NCBI RefSeq assembly: GCF_947242115.1
Contig: NC_074720.1
Span: 27,815,145-27,879,144 of the forward strand
Direction of reading: 5' to 3'
Source: Biomphalaria glabrata
Taxonomy: Eukaryota > Mollusca > Gastropoda > Planorbidae
Length of the DNA: 64,000 bases
In this document: positions 10,066 through 21,449 of the stretch, piece after piece
How positions within the stretch are numbered: the first letter of the stretch is position 1
How the letters are laid out: each line of letters opens with the position of its first letter
The notes under the pieces: model-generated
Database searches by the model: none
The model's input: only the letters and a program-made list of their open reading frames with translations
Told to the model about the DNA's origin: nothing
Made by a program: the position numbers and the translations under genes

Positions 10066-10444
10066 AATATTCTCTAAAATAAAAAGTTGAAGCTACGATT
10101 TTTAGTAATATGAAGCCGACATTTTTTAAATACTCGTTATTGTGTGTAGGAATTTTAAAAATTGTTTTTTTTTTTTTTTGTGTGTTGAGGGTGGAAGTAA
10201 ATAAATTGATACTAGAATTCATGGATGAAACAGCGGTATGTTTCCGGAGTGATAACGATAAAAATAGATCCGACCAAAAGAAACAGTGTTTATAAAATAT
10301 TTTAATATGGAATTAAAAAGCCAAAGAAAAGTGTGTGATTATATGTAAAATTATTTTTTTAGGGCTGGTGAAAAGCATTAGAGAGCCTTTGAAATATTTT
10401 TATTAAAAGGAACAATTTTATGGAGAACTATTTTTAGACAATTT

Positions 10445-10684
10445 GTGTCTGTGGAGGTCAGGGAACAAGTAATATTGGTAAATGGTGTCTGTGGGGGTTA
10501 GGGAACAAGTAATATTGGTAATTGGTGTCTGTGGGGCTCAGGGAACAAGTAATATTGGTAATTGGTGTCTGTGGGGGTCAGAGAACAAGTAATATTGGTA
10601 ATTGGTGTCTGTGGGGGTCAGGGAACAAGTAATATTGGTAATTGGTGTCTGTTGGGGTCAGGGAACAAGTAATATTGGTAATGG
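10445..10684. repeat. 40-bp minisatellite, six copies
   Basis: Six head-to-tail 40-bp units; each contains GTGTCTGTGGGGGTCAGG followed by GAACAAGTAATATTGGTAA. Only single-base differences separate the units. Confidence 0.95.
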
Positions 10685-10879
10685 CATTCACGTGCAAATG
10701 TATATAGTTAGGAGGGTAGCGTTGTAGCGCGGGCCTTGACAATTAGCATTCAAGTTTTTAAAATGGGGGGGGGGGGGCTGAAAGGAGCGAAAATGTTGGC
10801 TTAGAGGAAAGTGATATCGAATTGGCAGGTGTGTGTGATGATATTTTAAAGATTTTCATTCCAATTTAATGTATCATAG

Positions 10880-11356
10880 TGTTGTAAACCTGGTGGTGAC
10901 ACAGATGGGGGTAGTGCTGTGTGTTTTTACCCTACCCAAATCGCCACAGTCCAGCGCAGGACGAGCGGTCAACCGAGACCAGTGACAGTACACGCTAGTT
11001 CGGCCAGGACCAGTGGCGTAAGTATTACGCACGCAAGTCACGGCGAAAGTGATCAACTGGAGTGGTCAAGAAGGTTCGAGGCCAGTAGAGACACTATATA
11101 AGTGCGAGTGCGTCAGAATCACTTCACGTTACCTCGCAATGTGACCAGGACAAGGCGAGAACCAGCACGGTGTGTGAAGTCAGGCGGAGCAAGACTAAGT
11201 TTTTGTAAAGACAGTGTTAATGTTGTTGCCAATTGCGATGTATTTGAAATTAAACTGACTGATACTTTGGAGCCCTGAGTTGTGAGGTTCTTCAGGTTCG
11301 TTGTGTCGTGTGGTGCAGTGAGAAGAGAGCCTGGATAGTAGGAGAGATACGTAACA
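10880..11356 (+). repeat. Probable 5' LTR of a second SAP-Gag element
   Basis: About 477 bp beginning TGTTGTAAACC and ending GATACGTAACA. A TATA box (TATATAAG, 11095-11102) sits in the middle, consistent with U3/R. It is followed by a diverged tRNA-Leu-like primer-binding segment (GAAGTGGGATC, 11366-11376) and then a Gag-like ORF. The matching 3' LTR was not found downstream, so the LTR call rests on position and signals. Confidence 0.5.
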
Positions 11357-11384
11357 CTGTTGTCGAAGTGGGATCGGATCTACT

Positions 11385-11909
11385 ATGGCTTGTCTGAAAC
11401 TGCTGAACGAACTGAAATTGAAAGAACTGAGCCGAGAACTCCCTGATCGAGGGCTGAAGGCAATCGGAAAGAAGGAAACCTTGCAAGCACGCCTTAGAGA
11501 AGAACTAACTGAAGAAGGTGAAGATCCGGACACCTACCTGTTCGAATTAGAACCCGATGTAGTGCAGCTGTTGGTCACCTTTCAACAACAGATGTTGGCT
11601 GACTTTCAAAAGGTGTTGAAGGGTGACTTACAGAAAGAGACCTGTCCCAGAGTAGAACAGATGTACACTTCAGTCAAAGAAGTAACGAGCCCCGAGCTGA
11701 ACGCTTTGAACGAGGTGGTAGAAACCCCGTGCTACGAAATACGCATCTACGATGGCCATGCTAGTGAAGATGGTGCTTCCTGTGACTCTAATAGCAAGCC
11801 TTACGAAAGTAGCTCCCATGAGAAGAAATGTGGTGATTGCTGCGATATCCTCAGCGAGTACAAACCTGATGAGGCTGAATATATGACAAAAAGGGGATTA
11901 CTGAAATAA
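11385..11909 (+). CDS. SAP-domain Gag-like ORF (copy 2, diverged subfamily)
   Basis: A 174-codon ORF. Residues 1-45 form a SAP-like motif (LNELKLKELSRELPDRGLK, then KKETLQARLREEL), followed by the acidic GEDPDTYLFELEPD that matches the other copies. A late Cys cluster reads KKCGDCCDIL. The middle differs from the copies at 6062-6658 and 62268-62783, and the upstream LTR is longer and unlike theirs, so this is a distinct subfamily. No Pol is seen downstream. The stretch 11910-12120 shows only a poly-G run. Confidence 0.6.
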   Translation: MACLKLLNELKLKELSRELPDRGLKAIGKKETLQARLREELTEEGEDPDTYLFELEPDVVQLLVTFQQQMLADFQKVLKGDLQKETCPRVEQMYTSVKEVTSPELNALNEVVETPCYEIRIYDGHASEDGASCDSNSKPYESSSHEKKCGDCCDILSEYKPDEAEYMTKRGLLK

Positions 11910-12129
11910 GGGGGGAGTTTTATTGAAAGTGTAAACAAAAATAAAGGGGGGGGGGGTACGCCCAAAGTATTATGTGAGCATTGCAATTTGTATAAAACAG
12001 TAAAAAAAAAAGGTACAATCCAAAAAATGTCATAGAGCCTATAAAATATTTCGAAATACAAACTGATAAGGAGAGAAATGTTTAGATTTGGATAATCAGA
12101 CTTTCTGTTAAGGTGGAATGTTGGTGTGG

Positions 12130-13960
12130 ATAATTCAACATATAATTCCCTAATGAGTTACTCTATGTGTTCTAGAGAGTTTCTGATCTCTACCATTTCA
12201 GCAACATATTATTTTCCGTCTGCACATGTGCATACCCATTTGTCGATTTCGTTTGCACCGGGAAATGCGAGTAGCCCGAAGTCGCTTTGCCTTGGACATC
12301 ATTTGTGGCACCGTCCGAGTAAACCTTGATGGAATCTTTCGGGTACTAGGCAAGGGTTTCTATCGCAGTGCTGGTTAATAGGTTTGGTGTACATTTCTTG
12401 GTTACGTTTGTTTGATTAATGTTTTCTGCTCGCCCAGTAGCTCGGGAACTGTTGCCTGGTGGAAAGCCCCCGTAAGAGCAAGAGCAACTCTTTCAGAGCC
12501 GAGCTCTCGAGAAGAAAACTACTGCTGTCTGTATAAAGGATGTCTTTTTGAGCCTACTCCTACCCACTCATTTATCGTTTATCTGTTAGGCAGCCGTCTT
12601 CCATCCGTTTGTATTTTTCGTACGTAAACATAACGGCTCGTTTTCTCGCATCACCAGAGGGTGGTATATTCGCCATGATTTCACCTTCAGCTATTGGCGA
12701 TGTTGAAATGTACCATAGATTAGCCATATTGGCTCTGATAAGAATCGAGGCTTGCTAGAGACGTTCGAAAAGCGTAGACTTTTTCCAAGAGACGTACTCG
12801 ATATGTTACCTCACCGAACTTATAAAAAGCGTTGTTAGCACGTTTCCCTTGTTGCCTCATCTCGTCGTGGCCATACTCTTTTTTTGTTAGTTATAAATAG
12901 CTTAGCGTCCAGAGTAACTCCTAAGTGCCTAAGTGTGATAGGAGCGTGTTTTCATTGATTTTCAGGTTCATGACTTCCTGGTAGGTATCTTTTCCTATAG
13001 TGAACAAGGTCTGGACCCTCTTCAATCAGTTCATTTTCATTTCCTACAGTCGGGTGTACCGTGACAGTCACTTTGAATTTCCACCATGGGAGCTGCAGCG
13101 GATCTCCTGGTCTGACAGATAAGTAATTCGTATAAAAAAGCAGAGATCAGCATTTCAATTGTTTTGTTAGATCTTTTATGTAGACGGGAAAGAACATACA
13201 TGGCAGTAACGGGCTTTCTTTTAAATTATGGCTTTATATAGCGCTACTTTCATGCTTATAGCATGCTCAGAGCGATTTGGTCCAATCTCAGTTGTGGAAC
13301 AGTGGGGGGGGGGGTGTGTCTAGGAGTTGGTTTTCCGTGCTGCCTTCAGGCGCTCAGTAAACACAACTCTGCCCGAGTCGGGTGTTGAACCTCGAGCCCC
13401 CTTCATAAGTAGCCAAGCCAAGCCAAGTTCAAGCGCACTTAGCCTCTCGATCACGCTTCTTTTGAGTGGCATACTAGATCTGTACCGTGCCTGAACAGGC
13501 CTGTCGGTCAGGAAGTCTCTTGGCCATCAGTAAAAGTTTGAGCATACTCCCAGGCTCATTAATTGTAACAGCAATCCCTGTCTCCAGGCTCTGCCGTAAG
13601 CCTGTTTTAGATCCTAAAATATTGCCAGTGTCGGTTTGTCTTTTCGTCTAAACAACATCGCTTCAAGTACCATATGAGCTATCTGTTGATAACCTCTTCA
13701 GCTATCTTCCCAACACACGATGTTAGGGGTATCGGACAATAGCTTTCCGGGCTATCAGTCGCTTTTCTTTTCTTTAGTAACAGGCCACTCTCCAGACCTT
13801 TGGAAATTCTTCTTTTGTTTAGGAATGATTGAGCAAGTTGCATAGCTTTCGTTGCCCCAGGATTTTCAGCGTCGTTGCTTACTCTTATAAAGTGAAAGCC
13901 GCAATGAAAGTATTGGTCTAAGCCTCGCTGTTAGCCAAAACTTCGTTTTTCTTTAGCCAT
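12130..13960 (-). mobile_element. Degraded I/Jockey-type LINE with RNase H remnant
   Basis: Reading the minus strand, 13760-13600 gives CVGKIAEEVINR and nearby residues matching reverse transcriptase block 'YRPISLTS..GK..E'. 13020-12900 gives LRHLGVTLDAKL, matching the 'YLGV.LD..L' block. 12335-12230 gives IKVYSDGATNDVQGKA, matching the start of an RNase H domain. RNase H after the reverse transcriptase is typical of the I group. Many frame changes and at least one insertion (13205-13455) interrupt it. Confidence 0.6.
13205..13455. repeat. Interspersed repeat inserted in the LINE relic
   Basis: A block running from GCTTTATATAGCGCTACTTT to CCTCGAGCCCCCTTCATAAG interrupts the LINE. Its opening (TTTCATGC..TAGCA...CAGAGCG and onward) recurs at about 21310-21430, so it belongs to a dispersed family. 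It could be a SINE or MITE; no pol III boxes are convincing. Confidence 0.5.
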
Positions 13961-14859
13961 TCTGAAGCCGTCTAGAACCAACGAGATTTCTTGCTTGCTT
14001 TAGAGACACCAGCTAAAAATGTGTTTAATGCGTCTGCCCTTTTGTCGTCATTTATTATTGGCCCGTTCTCTGATTGTAGACGTGCCGCTGCTCAGAGGAA
14101 GCTAGGGTTCTGTTTCCAGATTCCATGGTAAGTTAAAAACAGAAAGATTCTAGTCATTTCTCTATAGATTCACACATTGTTCTTTTGCCAATATTGAACG
14201 AACTTGTTTAAGGCTGTAAAGTATCTATGTTGCTTGTGTCCGTATCTTCATTACTCAGATTATGTCTCTGTCATTTAGTTATATTTTAATTGCTCGCTTA
14301 TAATTACGATACTCGTTCACTTTAAGTAATATGAAATATTTTCAGTACAAAAAAAAATATTTTAATGAAAGCCTTTTTTTCTAAAAATAACTATAATGTC
14401 ATCAAAATTATTATAATAATAAAAGGCTCTAGAATATCAAAGATAACATCTAACACTTTGGTTTTGAGACATTTTGTTATATTGAACGACAGCAATTCAT
14501 TTGTTAAAATTAATTTGATAAACAACATATAATTGCATCTTACTTTTTTTTATTTTACGTCGACAATATCTCTCCAAGAAATAGTCCCCTAGGCCTGTTA
14601 CGCGCTAAATAATTAGATCTAATGTCTTTGAAAAGTTTCAGCAATTGTTCAACTACGACGCTTGTAATTAATTAATACGTTCTCTATACTCTAGATATTC
14701 TTAATAACCTGTTCTGGGAATCACCGCATTTTAAAATAGAGCTGTCGTAATTTTTAAATCTCAATCCAATAGTTGTGGGTATAATTAAGTTCTGTGTTAA
14801 GTATAATCCCAGTAAGGAGTTCACAACAATCACAACAGTCTGTATTAATCATGTAGGTT

Positions 14860-15450
14860 TAGGATTTGTTCTGCGACCTTGTGTATAACCCACTTGATCT
14901 TCTGATATAAAATTGTCATTGATTTTTAGCCTGTAATAAGTGATTGAGTCCAGGATTAGGCCATTCTCCTGATTGCTAGATCTTGCTGCAATTTTTTTTA
15001 AAGTGCGCTTATCAATGTTAATCCTTCCGCCTTTAGAAGTTCACTAGGAATGTTGTCCACTCAGGTTAATTTTCTCCTTTTCAGTGGTTTCACAGCTGAT
15101 GATACTTCCGCACAGAGAATTGGATAGTTCTCGATGTTATTTACTACAGGGACTTTTAGTAACTCGGGATCTCCTAAAATTTCAAAGCTGTATATCTCTT
15201 AACAATAACTAGTCCGTCTTCTTTTCACATCTTTTTCCTATCAGACATCTATTGTTTTTGTCTTGTATTGTGATAGCTCTTCCATGCTTTAAGGCTGTGA
15301 GGTCCTTAACCAGTTGATATGCGTTTTATTGTCATTTCTTGTCAGCCCCTTCTCGATTTCTTGACACTTATTCTCTATCCACTTCTTCACATCTTTTATT
15401 TCCCTACTAATCCGTACATTGACACTTTTCTATTTGAGAATATTTTCGGT
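14860..15450 (-). mobile_element. RTE/BovB-like LINE reverse transcriptase fragment
   Basis: The minus strand reads KKWIENKCQEIEKGLTRNDN, then YSFEILGDPELLKVPVVNN, then YPILCAEVSSAVKPLKRRKL, then VDNIPSELLKAEG. This order matches the N-terminal part of the reverse transcriptase of RTE-like elements ('DP..L..P......P.L..EV..A...L...K..G.DNIP.E'). It is interrupted by stops and frame changes and lies upstream of, but belongs to a different clade from, the I/Jockey relic. Confidence 0.65.
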
Positions 15451-15529
15451 CGGACACATTTTTCCCTTTAAGCTCACGACTCTTGTCACAGATTTGTATA
15501 TCCAAATAATGGGCTCTGAGAGGGGTATT

Positions 15530-16290
15530 ACCTTTGATGGTCCGGCAGCTGCACCCTTGGGTGGTCCCCTTTAACCCCTAGTTCTGTCACATGTGGCTGC
15601 TAGCGCCATTCCCTAACAAACCACTTTAGCTGGCGGACTAAATCATGTTAAAGAGTGGTGATAACATTGAACCACTGGCGGAAAGGCCTTCTCGAATATG
15701 ACCACCGGCCAGGGCGGAAAATTCTCAAGATGGACTACCACGGCCACATGTTCAGAGCCAATGGCTGTGGTCAGACATGGAGAGGGATAAGCGCCGCCAT
15801 ACATGTATCTAGCTGTTAAGGAGTGTGTGTTTGTGCGTTTCTATGGTGGGAAGATTTTAACGATTGGTTGTAAATGATGCAACATAGCTGGCATTGTCGT
15901 CATTTGGTCTTAATTAGGAGACAACTTCAGAACGTGAGACTGAAAGGTTGTGTTATTGTAGTGAGTTAGATTTTGTTAAAAAAATATTATTACTAAAGTC
16001 TACAATTTTTATTTTAATTTATCACAAGTCGATTTTGTTTATAAAATTTCTATTTAGTTTTGTTTACCAGTTAATTGACGTTATGTATTATTAGTTAGGA
16101 TATATTACGCCTACAACGGTTTAGTTGTTTACCAGTAATTAGGTGCTACAATTCAACGACTGGCAACAACGCTAGATCATGACCGTAAATAAATCCATAC
16201 AGGCTCGGCCACCGCCTTGGTTAGCAAGGGCCGCGCCTGCCGTCACAGTCCAAGGCGGAGGTGAGTATTACTGGTCCATACAAAAATAGA
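15530..16290 (+). other. Possible 5' region of the adjoining LINE; no ORF
   Basis: GC-richer sequence (GCTGGCGGACTAAATC, then GGGCGGAAAATTCTC, then ATAAGCGCCGCCAT) directly upstream of an endonuclease fragment in the same orientation. It may be LINE 5' UTR. The rest (15850-16200) is AT-rich with nothing recognised. Confidence 0.3.
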
Positions 16291-16885
16291 AGAAATGCCA
16301 GAAATAAAAACACCCTAGGAACATGGAATGTGAGATCACTAAGAGAGGAAGGAAAAGTTGAAGAGCTCACACTCGAGCTGAACAGACTCCATTTCAACAT
16401 CATTGGACTCTCTGAAATGTGCAGCAAAAGCGATTGATGAAACGACGACCGAAGAGGGCCATAAACTGTATACAGCGGATTTCAAGAGACTCACGAAGAA
16501 GAAGTCGGGTTTCTAGTACACAGGAACTGCATTAGCTATGTTGTGGCCCACGTATCAAGTCGACTTATTTCTACACAGTTAAAGGTATCACCCTTCAACA
16601 TCACCATCATATAAGCCAATGCCCCTACTTTAACCTAAAATGACGAGGCAGTAGAAAAGTTTTATGAAAAGTTTTATGAACAATTACAGGAAGTGGTCAA
16701 CAAAGTCCACAAAAAGGACATCCATGTACAAGGAGGCTGGAATGCCAAGGTAGGAAGTGACTCCTACCAAGCCTGTAAAGGCACATGTGGAAGATACAGT
16801 AACCCCACAATTAACGAACGAGGTCTGCGACTGCTGGAATTTGCAAGGTACAACTTTTTGCTAGCTAACAAGTCAATAAGCTGAA
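16290..16885 (+). mobile_element. LINE endonuclease-domain fragment (RTE-like)
   Basis: 16300-16420 reads TLGTWNVRSLREEGKVEEL, then LNRLHFNIIGLSE, the conserved N-terminus of an APE-type endonuclease. 16690-16885 reads KKDIHVQGGWNAKVGSDSY, then GRYSNPTINERGLRLLEFA. This is the 'GD.NA..G.....' and 'N.RG..LL.F' region, with the usual GDWNAK read here as GGWNAK (the catalytic Asp replaced). Stops and a frame change separate the two blocks. No reverse transcriptase follows. Confidence 0.7.
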
Positions 16886-17194
16886 CACAGCAACAACAGA
16901 TGCCACCCTTGAGGTATTAGGGAAGCTTCGATCGCCCAAAAAAACCCTGCGTAACAGCGGAAATACTACACCTCTTAGATTCATTGATTTTTTTTTTTTA
17001 CAATACCTTTTTTCAAGCTATTCAAAGGAACCTTTAGGACGCTGATCTAATCTGATTTTTATACAAATGCAACAGTTGATATATATCACTTAGAAAAGAA
17101 TTGGACATAGAAAAAAAAACTCTAGTTCAACCGTTATAATTTTTCTAAGTAAGACATGAATAAATGTAAATTTGACTTGAGAACTAGACTTAGA

Positions 17195-17310
17195 TCTAAG
17201 ACTAAGACTGCTTTATTGATCCTTATGGAAATTTGTTGTGATTACAAGCAGTGGCGTCACTACGATGGGTGTCACCCAGTGCGGTCAGCTCCCCCCATTA
17301 AAAAAATCCT
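17195..17310. repeat. Transposon-end scraps
   Basis: TTTATTGATCCTTATGGAAA at about 17210 resembles the LINE 3' end at 17420. CAGTGGCGTCACTACGATGG at 17251-17270 looks like a DNA-transposon terminus. Neither can be bounded. Confidence 0.35.
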
Positions 17311-17394
17311 TTTTTTTGTTTGTTTGTTGCGCTGTGATATATATATATATAGTTTATAATTACCTACTTTATTTGATTTTTCAACAACTATAAA

Positions 17395-17890
17395 ATAATA
17401 ATAATAATCATCATCTTTATTGTCCATAAGGAAATTTGTCTTACAATTTGTGCATTACACCAAACAAAAAAACATTATAACTATAAGAAACTAAAGTGTA
17501 CATTCATACCAGACTCACTCATAATTTACATGTGACAAAGTTTATACCAGATTGTTCTTATTTAATGGTTTGATTGCCAGGGGAACAAAAGAGTGTTTGT
17601 GTCTGTTTGTCTTTGCTATCAGTGTCTTGTATCTCTTTAATGATTGTAAAATTTCAAAATCCTGACACAGAGGGTGATTCTTTATTTCGAGGATCTTGTT
17701 AGCTTTTTTATAGATGTTTGTATCAAACAACTGCCCAAATGGCTTTGTTTTTTTGCCAATGATTTTTCCAGCAGCATTTAGGATTCTATAAAGTTTATTT
17801 TTATTTTTAATGCTCAGATTGCCATACCAGGCAGTGATATTGAAACTTAAAGTATTGCAGATGTGAGCGTGATAAAACATAGCCAAGGCC
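17395..17890 (-). mobile_element. LINE 3' end (CR1/L2-like C-terminus with ATT tail)
   Basis: The minus strand reads SFNITAWYGNLSIKNKNKLY, then RILNAAGKIIGKK, then NHPLCQDFEILQSLKRY, then HSFVPLAIKPLN. This is the post-reverse-transcriptase tail of many CR1/L2-group LINEs ('W.GNL....R.KL..I....SKIIG', 'F..LPSGRRYR', 'SF.P.AI..LN'). A short 3' UTR and a simple (ATT)n/(ATG)n tail (17395-17415) follow, typical of elements primed on microsatellite tails. It is strongly 5' truncated. Confidence 0.65.
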
Positions 17891-18800
17891 TTTTCGATAA
17901 CATTAAACGAGGACAGTGAGCATATTTATTTATTGCTTTAACTTATGTCCACGACATGTTGACTTTATTACTTCTACGTTGCTCAATTTACCATTGACGC
18001 AATCTTTTATATATTTGTACATTATAGTTTACTTCTCTAATCTCTTGCCTTGGCCTTTTTAACGCAATGACTCTGCTGCGCTTAGAATATGATCACACAT
18101 TCTTTCCTCTCCAATATTATTTCTTCACTTATTTTGTTCGACTTTCATTCCAGTGTTCTTGGCCATTAGCCGTATGTAAATAATGACGTCGTCTATACAT
18201 TGTTTATGTTTATCCCACTTGCTGCATCATTATCATTTCCTTTGTATACGCATTGGTCTGATCTTATTGACCTGCATTATTTGTAATTGTCAAACAAACT
18301 TATCTGATTCTCTGATTGATGACTTTGCTCGAGGAGAACGCAAAGCGCTTTTGTATAATGAATGTATTAAACTCGGCGGTTTTTTTTTAATTTCAGTCTG
18401 ATTGCTGCTGGAGACATCTTCTGGTTCCTGATACTGTTCCTGTTTTTCCAGAGTTACTTTTTTTTCTCTTTTCCCCTTCATAGGAATTTCTGTTTTTTTT
18501 TATCCTTTCGCATTCCTGTTATTGCATCTAAATGACTTAGGCATTCCTACGACTGAATCCATTCTTAACTTCGTGGCTAGAGGAAGGAATCTCATCCTCA
18601 GCCTGCCTCGTCACATCGTTTGATTTAAACCCGTCACACTTCTCGGACTTACAACAGAGACCGGGCCATTCTAATCATAACTGGAGTTTTCACACTAACG
18701 GACTAGACCAGTCTACAGCACCAAGACAGGCATTTGAGAGGACAACAACTAAACGCATGAACATTAGAGCTAAGAGTTATGAACGTTAAGACACTCATTC
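17890..18800. other. No recognisable gene
   Basis: Scattered short ORFs; possible decayed retroelement sequence around 18180-18370, but no motif firm enough to name. Confidence 0.4.
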
Positions 18801-18808
18801 ACTCATTT

Positions 18809-19133
18809 TTGTACTCTCAGCCGTCATGGGGGTGGTTGATAAGTTCACTTATCTTTGTACTCTCAGCCGTCATTGGGGTGGTTGATAAGTTCACTTATCT
18901 TTGTACTCTCAGCCGTCATTGGGGTGGTTGATAAGTTAACTTATCTTTGTACTCTCAGCCGTCATTGGGGTGGTTGATAAGTTAACTTATCTTTGTACTC
19001 TCAGCCGTCATTGGGGTGGCTGATTAGTTCACTTATCTTTGTACTCTCAGCCGTCATCCGGGTGGTTGATTAGTTCACTTATCTTTGTACTCTCAGCTGT
19101 CATTGGGTTGGTTGATTAGTTCACTTATCTTTA
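18809..19133. repeat. 46-bp minisatellite, about seven copies
   Basis: Head-to-tail units of about 46 bp containing TTGTACTCTCAGCCGTCATT, then GGGGTGGTTGATAAGTTCAC. Units 1-4 read GATAAGTT and units 5-7 read GATTAGTT, a two-block variant pattern. Confidence 0.95.
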
Positions 19134-19306
19134 TTCGTAAACGTATTACTTTAGAATCTATCATTGTTCTCCCCAACATTGTTATCATTATCATTTGTAC
19201 CTTTTATTACAGTTAATATTTTTTTGCCATTAATCATTATAAATTAATCCTTTACTTTAGTGTACGTCACCTGTGTGTCCTGATTCTCAACCTGTAATGC
19301 TCGATG

Positions 19307-20025
19307 GTCTACGGCAGTGATCCCTAAAATACGGCCCGCGACGTTGTTCCATCCGGCCCGCCGAAATGTTGGCACAAGAGTAGGCACCCCCCCCCCATTT
19401 CCAAAAAAAAAGGTTGACTTATTTATATTTACCTACGTTAGGGCCCTAAATTTTTCTTTAATTGATTGGTATAATGACCTTTAACATTAGTGTGTTTATG
19501 AACTGAGAATCTACCAGAAAAAGAGAACGGATCTTAGCTTTTTTTGTGTGGAGCTTGATAATAAGCCAACATATTTGATGTGTAAAGAAAGTCTGGCTAT
19601 TTAAAAAATAAGAACAACATATAAACGTCAGTATGAAACCAACATGACGACAGTCTTGGTTTGAGCCGCCAATAAAAGATTGTTAAACTACACCCACAGT
19701 TTGGAGGATCGATAGGAATATTGACCAAAAAGCGACAAGAAAATGAGTCGGTGGTAGAGCTTGCTACAATGTTGCTCTTATTTAAAGAACAGAAATTAAG
19801 CCATATTTTTGCGCTTGAAAAAAAAAAGCTTCAGATAACTTATTCCTTAACGTAAGTATCAATTCTAAATCCATGGGTTTCTAATCAAATAGTTTCATAT
19901 TCAGGTAAATTTGATTTAATATTTTTTTTTTTTTTTCATCTTTTCGTTCATGTGGCCCGCGACACGAGTGTAAGAAATTAAAATGGCCCGTAGGTAGAAT
20001 TAGATTGAGCATCACTGGTCTACGG
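19307..20025 (+). mobile_element. hAT deletion derivative with perfect 8-bp target duplication
   Basis: The element runs from 19315 (CAGTGATCCCTAAAATACGG) to 20017 (ATTGAGCATCACTG). The flanking duplication GTCTACGG is identical on both sides (19307-19314 and 20018-20025), diagnostic of hAT transposition. Inside, the plus strand gives degenerate N-terminal transposase text: YLMCKESLAI (BED-finger-like), then FGGSIGILTKKRQENESVVE followed by LATMLLLFKEQKLSH. This resembles GTF2IRD2/ZBED-type hAT proteins. The catalytic region is missing, so it is non-autonomous. Confidence 0.85.
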
Positions 20026-20029
20026 TGTC

Positions 20030-21300
20030 GATAGAAACCCATAGACCTAACGTAACCAAAACTAACTTATTTTAAGAATTTGATTTTGTTTACATCACCC
20101 CCAGCGGCGCATGACAATATTTAGTTAACGACGGCTTAGACTTTAAAAATTATATCCTACCCCCCCCCCCTTTTTCACGTAACCAAGGTCGTCTCAGGGT
20201 GAAACTTCAGACTCGTGACATGATAAAAAAGAATTGCTGAGCTTAGTCAATGACTGACTGCGTGTTAGCTTTAGTGATTGAGACCTATATTTTAATTTTT
20301 AAAAAATCAATGTGTAGGTAATTATGTCTTGACTTTACAGACAATATACCAAAGAATTGTGTATTCTTAAACAATATCGACATTAAATGGCACTTAACAT
20401 GTGACGTTATATGACGAGAGGTAATATTAATAAAGGCATACAGAATGCTTTAAGTTCATACTTACAGCTAGCTACCTACACACAACAGACAAACTCCCTA
20501 GTTGATGTGAAATAATTTGACTTGTTACATTTATCTCACGTTGGGTATTTATAATTATTGCATCTTGTTATATGTTTGTTATTGTTTCACTGAATGGTAA
20601 CTTAAAAGATGCATGTTAATATTTCTGAACCGTTAAACTTAAACATCTTCCTACAAACACTTTATACATTTACACACAATTTGAATTTAACACAATAGAA
20701 CAGAGCTAACATGAAATTAGAATCTTATATATAGATATACATTTTATTTCGAAAACGGCTATAACGATTTTCTTGAAAATTTCAAGGTGTAGGCCAATGT
20801 ATATAAATGAGAAAAAAAATTCTCAACTCATTGGCCACATCGGGAAAACTCGTCTTCGACCGTTATATCGGTTTGAAAATGTCCCATTAACGAAAAATTA
20901 ATTTTGGCTAGAATGTTTTAGGAATGAAAATTTTCCATGACGTCAAACGAAAAAAAAACGTCACTAAACTTACAGCAGTACACTATAACAGTTCTTTGCA
21001 AAACATAAACAACTTTTAATGAATCAATATATCTAACTAAACATTTGCACATCATCTTATTGTAGGCTTTATTAGCTTAGTTAATTAAGTAAAAGTCACC
21101 AACACTGCTCTCCGCATTAATGTGTAAACAATTAATAAAACTCACAAAACACAATAACCAAACATACCTCTGCATATTTTAATTCATTTTTTTTCTTCCA
21201 TCGTTCCATAATAAATTAATCTACTAAGAGTTTGTAAGAGTCTGTGCATTATTAACATACAAAATAAAAAGTGTTGAATATTTATGAATTGCATTCTAAT
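20030..21300. other. AT-rich, nothing recognised
   Basis: No ORF above background, no clear tandem repeat. A poly-C run (20161-20170) and several A-rich tracts only. Confidence 0.5.
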
Positions 21301-21304
21301 AATT

Positions 21305-21435
21305 GAATAACTTTTATATTAGTGCAACTTTCATGCCTGTAGCATTTACAGAGCGCTACAATTCAATCTCTTTGGTGGGGGAATGGGGTATCTGGAAGCA
21401 GGTTTCCTTGATGCCTTTATACCTTACTTTCGAAT
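21305..21435. repeat. Second copy of the 13.2-kb interspersed repeat (partial)
   Basis: TTTCATGCCTGTAGCATTTA, then CAGAGCGCTACAATTCAATC aligns with 13236-13290. It is truncated and abuts the LINE 3' end. Confidence 0.5.
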
Positions 21436-21449
21436 CAAATAATTTAGGA

